This document shows positions 28,305-39,777 of a stretch of DNA of 64,000 nt, piece by piece. The DNA comes from Rotaria sp. Silwood1 (lineage: Eukaryota; Rotifera; Eurotatoria; Philodinida; Philodinidae): positions 3,241,958 to 3,305,957 of the forward strand of contig CAJNOP010000011.1 in NCBI GenBank assembly GCA_905250075.1, written 5' to 3'. Made by a program: the position numbers and the translations under genes. Position 1 is the first letter of the stretch; each line of letters opens with the position of its first letter. The notes below the pieces were generated by a model that saw only the letters and a program-made list of their open reading frames with translations, searched no databases and was not told the origin of the DNA.

Positions 28305-28409
28305 AGTTTAATCTTCAAAACAAAGAAAAATGAATACAAATACAAATTTCGCGAGTAAAAGAAAAAACATGATAAATAATAAAGGTTTAAAAAAAACAAC
28401 AAGAAATTA
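28305..28409 (-). promoter_or_regulatory. 105-bp EXD3-RRP12 intercistronic spacer with acceptor-like site
   Basis: The spacer runs from the EXD3 stop to the RRP12 ATG. On the minus strand the RRP12 start is preceded by a pyrimidine-rich tract (TTTTTCTTTGTTTTGAAG) ending in AG about ten bases before the ATG. This is the arrangement expected of a trans-splice acceptor between operon genes. SL trans-splicing has been reported in rotifers; its use here is inference. A conventional short promoter is the alternative. Confidence 0.45.
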
Positions 28410-31400
28410 TCACATAGTACTTTCAGCATCATAAAAAGTAATACCATCATCATCGTCATCATCACTATCATTATCTTGTGTATATTCATTTTCTGTTAAT
28501 AATGCATTTCTATTAAGTCGTCGTCGCCAATGTGTTCCTTGCCAATAGACTTTTCCACATTGACGACATACATAAAATTCTTCATATGAACGATAATTTT
28601 TTAATGTTAAACCTGTTAAAACTAATGGAACATTTTCATTATATAATGTCATACGATCAATATCAATCACTTCTGATTTATAATTAATAAGATCAGGTTC
28701 AAGATCTTTTATTAAATAATTATTTATTTTACACCAAAGTATACGCATATCACGACCATCAACAATAACAAAATCATCACCATTACATAACTATAGATAA
28801 AAGTAATAATAAAATTTAATACAAAAAAGAAACAAAAATCTTACTGTACATCGACTAAATATATCTTCTGGTAAGATTTTTAAATTGAAATGTTTAAGAA
28901 CAGCAGCACATTGTTCTTTAGCTGGAACATTTAATGGTGGTTGCCAACAACGACCTTCGACAGTATGAGATCGTAACTAATCGAAATAATATAAAATATT
29001 ATTAGCAATAAAATGGAAAATTTTCTAAACTAATTTGTCAAACAAGATATAATGTGAGAAATTCATTTCTTATGTATAAATGAGAAAATATTCACCAAAT
29101 GATGAATTACTTTTTAAGATAAAGTTAACTGCTTCGTATTGAGACTAAAGAAAATCTAACAAGATTTATGTCCAACGATTTTCTTTTTGAGTTATGACTA
29201 TTTTAATAAGTTTTTCAATCAAATACTATAATCTTCTTCAAATAATATTTTTTAAATCAACTTTTAAGTTCAAACTTTGCATAAGTCATATTTTCAATAA
29301 TATTAGTGCAATATAGGTAACAGCTTATTTATAATAGTATCTTTTATCATAAGATAAAATATAAGAATAAAGTTTAAATTTTTGCATATTAGAATTTTCA
29401 ATAATGATATCAGAGGATTATGAATTCTAGTGAGTATGACACTTTTATATTAAATCGATTTCATTAAGAACTTTATTTGTATAAAATTTGAACACAAAAC
29501 TCGATTTTTAAGAGAATCTGAGAGAGAGAGAGAACATAGAATTTTGTTGAAAAAGAATTACATGATTCACAAAGTAAATCAATCGACACAAATATTCTTA
29601 GAATTTCTTTGGTCTTACAGAAAACGATTCTCAAAATGTGACTTGCTAATTGAACTGATATTTTACCTGTACATAGGAATTGATGAGTCTGGTAGGAGTC
29701 CATAAAGCCTCTACACTGGATAAAACATTGCTAGGAATGGCAAATTCTCATAGATTTCTACTAGTCTTCTTAAAACCCATTAATCGGCAGAAATATCAAT
29801 TCAATAGGCGAGTAAGACCTTTTTCTCATCAATAGAATTCACTTCATGAAATTAAAATCATTTCCAAAGTGATTGACTACTTGAGAAGGTATTCTTGTAT
29901 GTCTCTAACAAAATATTTCATATAATTAAACTGAAATAGTTAAATAATCATTTATGAAAGTTTTCTCTTCGAATGCGATATTCTACTTTTACGAATGTAT
30001 ATTCAAACAAAAACTTTATGTTTTAAACTTACGAGATTATATGGTGCACCACGTGATAAAATAATTCGATTTTCTGCTCGAGCATACTATTATAATAAAT
30101 CGTTAGAATTTTTTTAAATTTAATTCTTCTTTGTCTTTTTTACGTACCTTAATAGCATCTGTATGTGGATCATCATTACCTAATATTACTGCATCACAAC
30201 CAGTAACACGTAATTCTTTTCCTAAACCATGTAACATATTATCAACAACAAATTTGATTTGATAAGGACGTTTAATTTCATTTGAAATCTTTTAAATAAG
30301 AAACAGAATAAAAAACAAAAGATTTTTATTTCTCGTTTATTGTTTTTTTTTCTGATTACATACATGATTAACATCATTTGATGTTTGACATTGATTAATA
30401 CTATTATTATTATTAGGTGTATCTTGAAAATTTTCATCAATTTGACGAGCTATAGTTGAATCAAGTTTTTTTGGTTTTCTACCACGAAATGATTTTAAAT
30501 AATCAGTTGATTTAAGATTATTCGAAAGAAATTTATAAATTTCAACTAAACAATATGCATCAGTTGCTTAAATAAATGAAAAAAGAATATATATATTTAT
30601 TTATTTATTTAATCAAGAAAAATTTTACCAGCATATAACGTTTGAGCATTTCTTAATGGTCGTCGTTCCCAATTTGAACATTGTTCAGATTTATTCAATG
30701 ATTTACCAAAACATAAACGAACAAATTCACTAAGACCTTTATCTTTTGATGATAAGGTATTATTTGTTGTAGCATATGGAAATATATCACGATTAGCTAC
30801 AAGTAACTGAATAAGAAAAAAAGAAAATTAAATAATGCATAAAATAACTATAGAATTATTTACTTCATTTTGTACAAAAGATAAATCAAGTAAAGTTTTG
30901 CCTGAAAATAATGCTCGATTGAATATAGGATACGAAGCAATAAGCATAGCAGCATCAGTTTTAAAACCATAACCTTAATAAGAAAAGAAAAAAAAAAAAA
31001 AGAATTTTTTTTTTCCTCTTTATTATTTGTAAAATGTGAATGTATTTTTAAATAATTACAAAGTAATGTTACATGATCATCATCAAATAATCGATTAGCT
31101 AAACGTTGTTGTATTGTTTCTGCATCACATGTATGAAAAAAATGTAGTAAATCAAGTAGAAATATTTCATTTCCTAATGCTATTTGCATCACACTAATAC
31201 GTTGTTTTGATGTTGATGTATGATTAAATACTGGTTTCCATTCACCTAAAAATAAATATCTATGTAAGTTGAATGATGTTGTTTAGTATATTTATCAAAG
31301 AAATTAATAAGAAATATTTGATTTTGTTTTTTTTTTTCAAATAAAAAAAAAAACTAAAATATAATTATTTGTTATCAAAACCTACAATCAAATCCAATAA

Positions 31401-33809
31401 ATATTTCTTCATTATTATCTTTAAATAATCGATTAAGTAAACGTTCATAAGTTGGCATAGAATCAACAAAAATTATTTCATTATTTTCTAATGGAATTTT
31501 ATAATAATCAATTGAAGACTTTTCTTTCGTGATTTGTTCATGTGGTGTCGGATTCGAAACACTATTTTGTTTGATATGAATATATTTTTGAACCTTTCAA
31601 AAACAAATAAAATAAATTAACAATTATTTCTTACATAAAAATACAAACAAACTAATTTAAACGAAATGCAATTCGAGTTACTCATTGAATATTTCAGCTT
31701 TTATTTGAAATAGTTGGCATTCTTATACATTCATAAAATGTGTTTTTTGAAAGATTAACAATATTTCTGAAGATCAAGAGCACTGCACTACGAACAGTTT
31801 TTTATATGTTCTGTCAATTACAGAAATAAATAATTTGTCTCTGATTGAATTTAGTATAACATTCAACTCGGATTAAGTTTATTGATCATATAGAATATCG
31901 ATCAAATCATTACAGTGTGTCCGAAAAGTAATAATATCAGAGTAAGTATTTCATTTTGAAGAGCTGTTTTCGCAGTTCACTTTCGCAAAAAAAAAGTTTC
32001 TATTTTCATCGACAAATACCAATGCTAGGATCAAATTACTGAGTAATGTCAAACGATTTTGAAATTCTTGAACATGTCAATCGTTTCCAGTAATTTAACT
32101 TAAATACCGTTATTTATTTACAAGAAAAGAAAATCTTATTTTTTACAAATGATCAATGCAACAAGTTCTATAAAATAAGATATGTCAACAAGTTTTTAGA
32201 TATTTTGAGCCAATTTTTACGTAAAAACATATGAAAGGATTCTTGTAAAGTGTCAAAAAGGCTAAACAGGTTAACGGAAGAAGGTGTACAAGACTCCGAC
32301 GAGATCAATAGAAATGAATACAGATTCATCTCCACGCATTGTTCTTACCAAGTTATCAGAATTTTACTGAAATGTCCTGAAAATTTCACCCTAAAACAAA
32401 ATATTGCTTTTGAGATATCGATTGTTGAAAACACTGAGTTTTCTTACTTTTCTTTGTGATACATCATTGTTTTTGAATAATCAATATCTCAAGAAGAACA
32501 TATCTTACTTTTCGCTGAAATTTTCAGAAAATTCTAGGATTCATAAAATCTACTAATAGGTAAAATATCAGTTCGATCGACGAATCACACTTGGAAATGT
32601 TTGGTTGTAAGGGCAAACTCACATATTATAACAGAATTATTTAACAAATTAAAAAAATTTACATGATATTTCAAAAGTCGAAAATTTTTCTCTGCTAACT
32701 ACAGAATAATCATTTCGAATGATCATACATACCCAAGTCGGTAAAGTATAATACGGTCGATCCAATTGAGCCACTAAAACAAAAAAAAACCAATTATATA
32801 CAACAGAAAAAGAAAAAGAACAACAATAATTTTCTTACTCCAATATTTCATAGCTACAATATCATCTCTATCAGCTAATATTTCAATTAAATATTCTGAT
32901 AAATCATTACTGCCTTGTACAATATCCTTAAATAATAAAATATTATATATTAATCTTTATTTTTATTTATTTACTAACTCCAACTAATTCATTCCAACAA
33001 TCATCACTCATTGTTTTATCATCATTCATATTATTATATTTAACATTAATTAAATAACCTAATGTTCGTTTATTTTGTAATATTGCTAAATTTGGATATT
33101 TTTCATTTTGTTCATTTCCATATAAATTCCAATAACGTACAGCTAATTTTGATAAAGTTTTTTTATTTATTGTTACATTTTTCATATTATATTCATTTGT
33201 TAAAATTTCTTGAAGTTTTTTTCCACCATTTTCATATAAATGATTTAATATATTTATTAAATATTCTTCATATTGTACATTATCATCTAAATATATATCA
33301 ATAAGATGATCTTTTGAATTAAGTATTAATGGTAAAAGAATTTCATTTGGTTGAAATTCTAATTGATAATTTAATTTAACTATTATATTTAATGTACGTT
33401 TATATGTATTAGAATTTGTTGGATATATTAATAATGGTTTTAATAAATTAATTAAATAAGTTTTTTTTATTTGAAATATTTCAATAAAATCTACTATACA
33501 TGCAATTGGTAATGTTTCAGAAATCAAATTATTTAATATATTTTCATCTATGATTGGTATTGATAATGATTTATTATATTGATTTTTCCATTGAATAAAT
33601 GAATGAACAAAACAATTTATTAAATTTGTATTATTGTGATTAGTATTATTGTTATTATTATTACTTGAATCAATTAGTTGCAAAAGATGTTCAAGTAAAT
33701 CATCATATGGTTTAGACGATTGATTGAAATAATCGAAAACTACATTAGTAGCTTCATCTTCATTATAAAGATGATATTTTTCTGATAGAGAAGTTAAAAA
33801 TGAAGACAT
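28410..33809 (-). CDS. EXD3: MUT-7 / EXD3-type 3'-5' exonuclease with Mut7-C domain
   Basis: Twelve exons (high to low): 33809-32979, 32926-32839, 32773-32733, 31593-31386, 31245-31060, 30973-30864, 30806-30629, 30566-30364, 30288-30148, 30086-30033, 28976-28845 and 28790-28410, giving 850 aa, close to human EXD3. An Asn-rich helical N-terminal region (about 1-320) precedes a DEDDy exonuclease fold. Catalytic residues are intact: D389 and E391 in GFDCEW, D458 in YGFKTD, and Y546 with D550 in the YxxxD motif. The Mut7-C RNase domain follows, with KFVVDNMLHGLGKELR and CDAVILGNDD, then a CRQCG zinc-knuckle-like motif and an acidic tail. C. elegans MUT-7 acts in RNA-silencing complexes that repress transposons. 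A similar role here is inference, though fitting for a locus full of transposon relics. Introns 31594-32732 and 28977-30032 are over 1 kb. Confidence 0.94.
32370..32536. mobile_element. Compact hairpin element in an EXD3 intron
   Basis: Arms 32370-32436 and 32463-32536 form a long imperfect hairpin with a short loop. The paired cores include CTGAAAATTTCA / TGAAATTTTCAG and TTGAGATATCGATT / AATCAATATCTCAA. It lies in the 1139-bp intron between exons 3 and 4. Weaker complementarity extends outwards. There is no coding frame. Confidence 0.7.
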
Positions 33810-34805
33810 AATGTTTCAGTTTGTAAGATATAAATGCGTATATACGTATGAAGATGTTGAATACGAATTGCGTAAGTTAGCGAAGTAAAAAAAAATATAA
33901 ATTATTTAACCATTGACTAGTATTGAGTTTTTTTAGTTCGAAAGAAAAATTTTCATTCGTAACGATGATTTAACAAATCAAACGATAGGTGTATGGAAAA
34001 AAAGATGGCACTATATATCGAATAGATATGTACCGATATGCGAATTCTATGTCGATGTTTTGGTTCATGAACTATTCAATTGTCCGATGTCGTTTGACTT
34101 CACATTATGGCTACGAGTATATCTCAATGAGATTAGAAATGCTTAAAAGAATTCGAATCTACAGCCTACTATTGAAAAGTTATCGTAGTTTTAATGAAAT
34201 TTTTTCTTAGAGTAAAGGATTGTTGAAATATCAAAAATATAGAGTTTCAAGCTGAAATTAGAAAACATTTTATAGAAATGTGCTTTAGAATTTAATTATG
34301 GTTATAAATTTATTTACTTAAGGAGCAAAATGCTTCAACTCATTGAACTACGTAATATTTTACACATGGAAGACAGGATTCTTTTTCTCACTGAGAAACA
34401 CTTAATCCAAACGATGAAAAACATATATTACAATATAAAGGAAGAAAGCATTAAACACAATTATAATTATCGGAGTGTTACATATAGACACGATGCGTAT
34501 GAATATTTTCTATTTTTATGAAATCATCGTCACTCCTTGTAAACTTATAACGACAATATTATACTGTCTTTCTTTTTTATCATTCTGAAAGTTATAATCA
34601 ATGACTATTCAGTAAATAATAATAATTTGAATATAAGACAAACATTCTGAGGAAAACTTTTTTTGTTTTCGACTAGTGTCATTTAAATATTTTAATGCAA
34701 GATTTATTTTATAAATAGTTAATTTAAATAAATAAAACTGTAGTAAGTCAATTCATATAAATAGGAAAAAATAAGTGATTTTTCACTAAAAAAAACAATT
34801 TATTT
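33810..34805. other. Intergenic region between GLUT and EXD3 genes
   Basis: About 1 kb separating two same-strand genes. Open frames at 33989-34210 and 34330-34521 are on the opposite strand, begin at non-ATG or poorly placed codons and show no protein motifs, so I treat them as chance. The EXD3 promoter should lie at the left end. Confidence 0.5.
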
Positions 34806-37800
34806 TCATGTTAAAACTCCATAATCAACAGTGCTACCAACATCATTATTGCCCCCAGTTCGATTATCATAATTTTGACTTTGTGGTCGACGTTTCCTCC
34901 ATACTTGACCAGCGTTTATTTCTGCATAGATTGTATCAACAGTTTTTGCTTTTGTTTCTGGTACGAAAAAAAATGTCAAAAGAAAAAATATTAATAAAAG
35001 TACTGTAAATAGAAGAAATGTATATTTATGCAATAAACCCTAGAAATAAAAATAAAAACATTTTTAGACACAATATATCAAATTTTTTTTTTAAATTTAC
35101 CGTAAAAAGAGGTTTAAAACCAAGACCAACAATAAAATTAGCTGACCAATTAACAAGTACAGCAATACTTGAAGCTGGTACACAAAATGTTTGATTAAAT
35201 AATTCTGATGTAATTAACCATGGTATTGAACCAGGTCCAACAGCAAAAAATGCAACAAATAAAATAGTCATTATAAGTGAAACTTTATTCCAAAATGCAG
35301 TTGATTGAACAACAAGTGATATAACAAGTATTAAACTTGCTACAAACATTCCACCAATACCAGTTAAATGAAGAATACGTCGACCAAGACGATCCATAAG
35401 AAAAACACTTATTATTGTAACAATTACGTTTGTTGCACCTAAACCTAAATTTGCATATTCAGCTAGATCTTTTTCATAACCAGCTGATTGAAATATAACA
35501 GTTGAATAATAAATAACTGCATTTATACCAGAGAATTGTTGAGATAATTGAAGAAATACTGTTATAAATAATGCCCAACGAACTGTTGGTGTTCGAAATA
35601 AATCAATCATTCGAGCCTAAATATTAAATTTCAAGATTTGAATCAAACGAAGAAAAACAATTATTTACAGAATGTTGTTGTTGACTTTGTTCATCTTGCA
35701 TTTCAGATACTTCATAATGAACATGTGGATCTTTACGAAGCCATCGAAGTGCTAAAGAAAAATAATAGTTATTAAATAATAAAATTATTCTAAGCTGAAA
35801 AATACAGACAAACAAAATAAAAGAAACTTCTTAGCATTATAGAGAAATAACTTAGAGACAATCAGAAAATAACTAGGAATCTGTTCTAGAATATGGAACA
35901 TTAGATATAAGTATACATATAAATGTTTAGTAAACCCCTCTTATTGAACATAAAGCCTTCTATGAGATCAAATATTAATTGCTTTAGAAGTTTTCTATTA
36001 TCCATATATGTGTTGTTTCTTTTGCAGCTTCTGTCTACTGCAGTTTTCACTATTCAGCAAGAAATATATGAAGTAAACCTTCATTTTTTACATTCTGCTT
36101 TCATCCTTGTGTGGTGCTGCTCGGTTTAATTTTTACTCTTGTTCATTTATTCTCCTTGTCATTCTCCTCTTCTATCATTTCAATCACCGCTGTATATATA
36201 TAAGCAAAGCAGAAGGAAAATCCCAACGAAAGAAATAATCCAAGCACAATAGTACGATAATACATATAACATAAAGAAAAGACAGAGAACAGTCAAGGTA
36301 GTGGGATAAGGAATATATCCACTACCTAATAGGTGCTGTGTCTGATTGAATCATAGACCTGGAAATTGAGACTTGTGAGAAAAAAATGATGAATCACTCT
36401 TCTATCAAACATAAACGATGCGTCAACTCGTCCCGCAGTTTAAAATTTTCTCTACAATGAGCAAAACGAAATCATCGAGATTCATACAAGAGAAGAGGAC
36501 AATCAAAAAAACGACAGTATTGGTTAGAAGTTTAAATATAAAAAAGAGTGTACTAGCTTAATAAATATTTGAACATACAAGTTAATCCTTCTCTCATGAA
36601 TGTCCATGAATAAAATTGAACAATGTAATCTCAAACTATATAACTCTATGTTGGTTGCTGAGAGCTTTATTAACTATTAGTTGCTAAAAGTATATTGTGT
36701 TTTGTTGCCCTATATCTAAGAATACAGCTCCATAAACGTGTTATGTGGTATATATATCGACGAAGATTTTCATTGATTAATCAAATGCGTCCCACAAAGT
36801 TCTCCAATAGTTTAGCATGATAAGAGATGCTAAAGCATTGAATTGATCCTGAAGTAACACTTCAGAAGTCAAAAAAGTATCACTTTTCAAATCGTTTACT
36901 GTCTTGTTTCTTCCGAGAGTTACTAGACTGTTCAAATAATTGATTCCTTTACAACTGAAAAAGTTTGAACAAGAAAAATGTTAGTGATTGTCGAGCATCG
37001 ATTGATCGATTCATTCGATATCAGTTACTTGTGCAAATAACAAAAAAAAACACAAAATCATCTTCATTTACAACAGTTTGACAAATATTTCTTTGTATTC
37101 ATTTTTGCATGAAATATTATTGAAGAAAATATTTCTATCATAGGTTAAAGTCTCAATATGTAGATGCAAAAAGTTTTCCAGTTGATCTTTTCGAATATAA
37201 GATTTCTCGAATGTTTAAGATTTCAATTCTCACTATTGTGATGTTTTTCTATGTTTCACAACTTTGATAAGGTATACATTTATTCATTTGATGTTCATCT
37301 GACTTTTGCTTTACTTAGTCCTTCATATTTCTTCAGTTTTAGAACGATTTTGAGAGCTTTGAAAATCAATAAAGTTAGTTCCTTCCATTTTACGATAAAT
37401 CGTACATCAATTAGGCAAAATAATAAACTTTAACAAGATATTGGAATCAAAAATTCACACTGACCGAATTGGATCGTTGTTCATTGATTTATCTGACATA
37501 TTAATATTGTATGACTGTGTCGATGCTTCATTGAACACTGATCTAGTATAGAGTCAATGTGACAGTAGATTCAATATCGGTATATCACTGTCAATATTTC
37601 AGTACTTCCATCAAAACTACGCATTTCTATTTTTACTCAAATATTACATGTTACGAGGTTATTGAAACTTCTATAATCATTTTCACCGATTAACCCAATG
37701 AAATAAACTTGCCCACATCGCATAATTCATCTGAGCTCAAAACATATTTATTTTTTTCTTAAACGCATTAATTAACCGAGGTCATCTATTTTTATTTCCG

Positions 37801-39777
37801 ATTATTCATTTTGTTTTTGATCGAATACATGTTTTCTCTTATTACTTCTCGATTTAACTACTTAATACTAAAATCCTATGGTCAAAATATTGACATTAGC
37901 TTCTAAATCGATGTATATATACATGCATACGACAGAAGATCAATTATATCAATCATTACAGCGTTTATCTAAGCAACAACTACAATCATGCATTCAACGG
38001 CAATATTTCTTTTTGCTTTTGGTCTTTTAATTACTATTACTATGGCATGGCCATGGTCAGGTAATTCTCATGGACATACAGGAGGTGAAGGATCTCATGG
38101 ATCTAATGGACACAAATGGGTTAAATATCGTTCACCAAAACATATTCGTTTACCAGGTCATCTAGCTGCAAAATTAGGACATCCATGGCCAGCATTTACA
38201 GCTAAAAAAGTCTTTCATGGAAAATATATGCTCATTAGTCCAGCTCTTCTTTTCAAAATCAAACAAACTGATAATACAGGTAGTAGTACAACTAATGTTC
38301 CAGAAATTTCAACAACTCAACAACCTGAAATTGAAGAAACAACAGCAGAACCTATTGTTGAAGAATCAACAGCAGGACCTGAACCAGAAGAAACTACAGC
38401 AACATTAGAATCTTTTTTCAAACAACAATCCTATGCAATCAATAATGATGAACAATTATATTTCTTTGATGAGTAAAGAAATCATTGAAACAAAAAAAGT
38501 TGTATAAAAATAATCAAGCTCTCTTTTGTTTCTTTTTTTTTTTGATCATAAATAAAACTAACCTTTATCAGCATCAATTAAATTATTTCTTTTAATTAAT
38601 AAATATTTTGGACTTTCTGGTACAAAGAAAAGTAATATTACTTGCATAATACTAAATGCAATTGGTAAACCTGATTAAAGATAAAAGAAAATTATTTTAT
38701 AATAATTTTTATTTTTGGATTTCTTTACCCAATGCATAATGCCATTTATCTTCAGAGCCTAATATTGAATGTAAACTAATTGCTTGTGAAACAAAAAGTA
38801 TACCAACAATTCCCAATTGAAATGAAGCACCTAGTGTGCCACGTAAATTTCTTGGTGATATTTCATTGATATAAGTTGGTGCAACCGATGAACCATAACC
38901 TTAATCATAATTATAAATTCAATAAATTATAAATAAATAAAATTATTTATACCACAAGCAAGTCCAATTAAAAATCGTCCAATAATTAATAGTTCATAGG
39001 AATAGATAGGTTTTGAAAGAAACATGCATATGCATGCAATTGAAGATATAACATTATTTAAATACATTCCACCTTTCCTATATATAATAAAATGTATTAA
39101 AGATGGTTTTTTTTTAATTTTAATTCTATACCGTCCTAATCTATTAGTAATAATACCACCGAATAGGCCACCGATCATACCTCCAAGCGCAAAGATAGAT
39201 ACAGCTAAAGAACTAATAAGAAAAAAAAAACTTTATTTAACTTAAAGAAAAATAAAAGACAAATTACAAAATTAATGTTATAGTTGATTGACTCATATTT
39301 GCAGTTTTATCTCGTCTATGGTTTGTTTCATTAATAAATGCTTCTATCACCTAGAGACAGTTTCCTATTATAAATTAAAAATCAAAATAATCCTTTTCAA
39401 TGAATTACTTACATCTTGTGGGGCATTTCTAACAAAAAATCAAACATTCAAAATAAAAATCATTTCAAATTCAATAAACTTACAAAACACCAGATGCATA
39501 ACCAAAATGAAAAGAGGTTCCACTAATTGCTGCCAATACGGCTAATAATAATGTACCGGTTATACGCTATAAAAATAATCAAAATATATTTCATGTTTTT
39601 CTTTTTAATGTCATATAAAAGTACTGTATTATGCTTTGGTTGATTTTCTACAGGAGGATTATTATCATAAAGACTACTAGATGTAGATGTTTGAATGTTC
39701 ATGTCATCGTTAGTTTTAATTGATCTATCTTGATTGCCATTATCAAGTAGATTTGTTAAAGGTGGATCATTATTCAT
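34806..39777 (-). CDS. SLC2/GLUT-type sugar transporter (canonical motif set)
   Basis: Major-facilitator sugar transporter, 550 aa, twelve predicted TM helices. Exons (high to low): 39777-39625, 39566-39484, 39428-39413, 39350-39268, 39212-39132, 39077-38953, 38899-38729, 38670-38563, 35751-35669, 35616-35101 and 35039-34806. The third exon is a 16-nt microexon; phases close exactly. GLUT landmarks are all present: GLFGG..TNRLGR after TM2, GR and PRNLRG motifs, VPESPKYL before the central loop, QQFSGIN (327-333) in TM7 for sugar contact, DRLGRR (376-381), GPGSIPW (428-434) in TM10 and VPETK (499-503) after TM12. The protein probably moves hexoses by facilitated diffusion at the plasma membrane. 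The 2811-bp intron between 38563 and 35751 contains an opposite-strand gene. It is paralogous to the gene at 42346-46741, sharing exons of 125 and 171 nt. Confidence 0.95.
36296..36327. other. Small hairpin in the large GLUT intron
   Basis: AGGTAGTGG pairs with CCACTACCT (36296-36304 with 36319-36327), extended by an ATA/TAT pairing toward the loop. No flanking complementarity long enough for a typical miRNA precursor was seen. Noted only as a structured spot in otherwise featureless intron sequence. Confidence 0.3.
37914..37921 (+). promoter_or_regulatory. TATA-like box of the nested secreted-protein gene
   Basis: TATATATA lies 74 bp upstream of the ATG at 37988, leaving room for a start site about 30 bp downstream and a 40-50 nt leader. 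TA runs are common in this genome, so position rather than sequence is the main argument. Confidence 0.4.
37988..38476 (+). CDS. Small secreted protein nested in a GLUT intron
   Basis: Intronless gene of 162 aa on the strand opposite its host. The first 20 residues form a clear signal peptide (MHSTAIFLFAFGLLITITMA), with likely cleavage before WPWSG. The mature part begins with a Gly/His/Ser-rich stretch, then a basic Lys/His/Pro segment (about 42-90), then a Thr/Glu/Pro-rich repeat-like region with recurring EETTA and EEST units (about 100-140), which looks O-glycosylated or disordered. There are no cysteines, so it is not a disulphide-rich peptide. I recognise no family. The ATG follows a TATA-like box by 74 bp. 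The poly(A) signal at 38551 is only 7 bp from the host exon at 38563-38670, so the transcript probably ends antisense within that exon. Confidence 0.8.
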   Translation: MHSTAIFLFAFGLLITITMAWPWSGNSHGHTGGEGSHGSNGHKWVKYRSPKHIRLPGHLAAKLGHPWPAFTAKKVFHGKYMLISPALLFKIKQTDNTGSSTTNVPEISTTQQPEIEETTAEPIVEESTAGPEPEETTATLESFFKQQSYAINNDEQLYFFDE

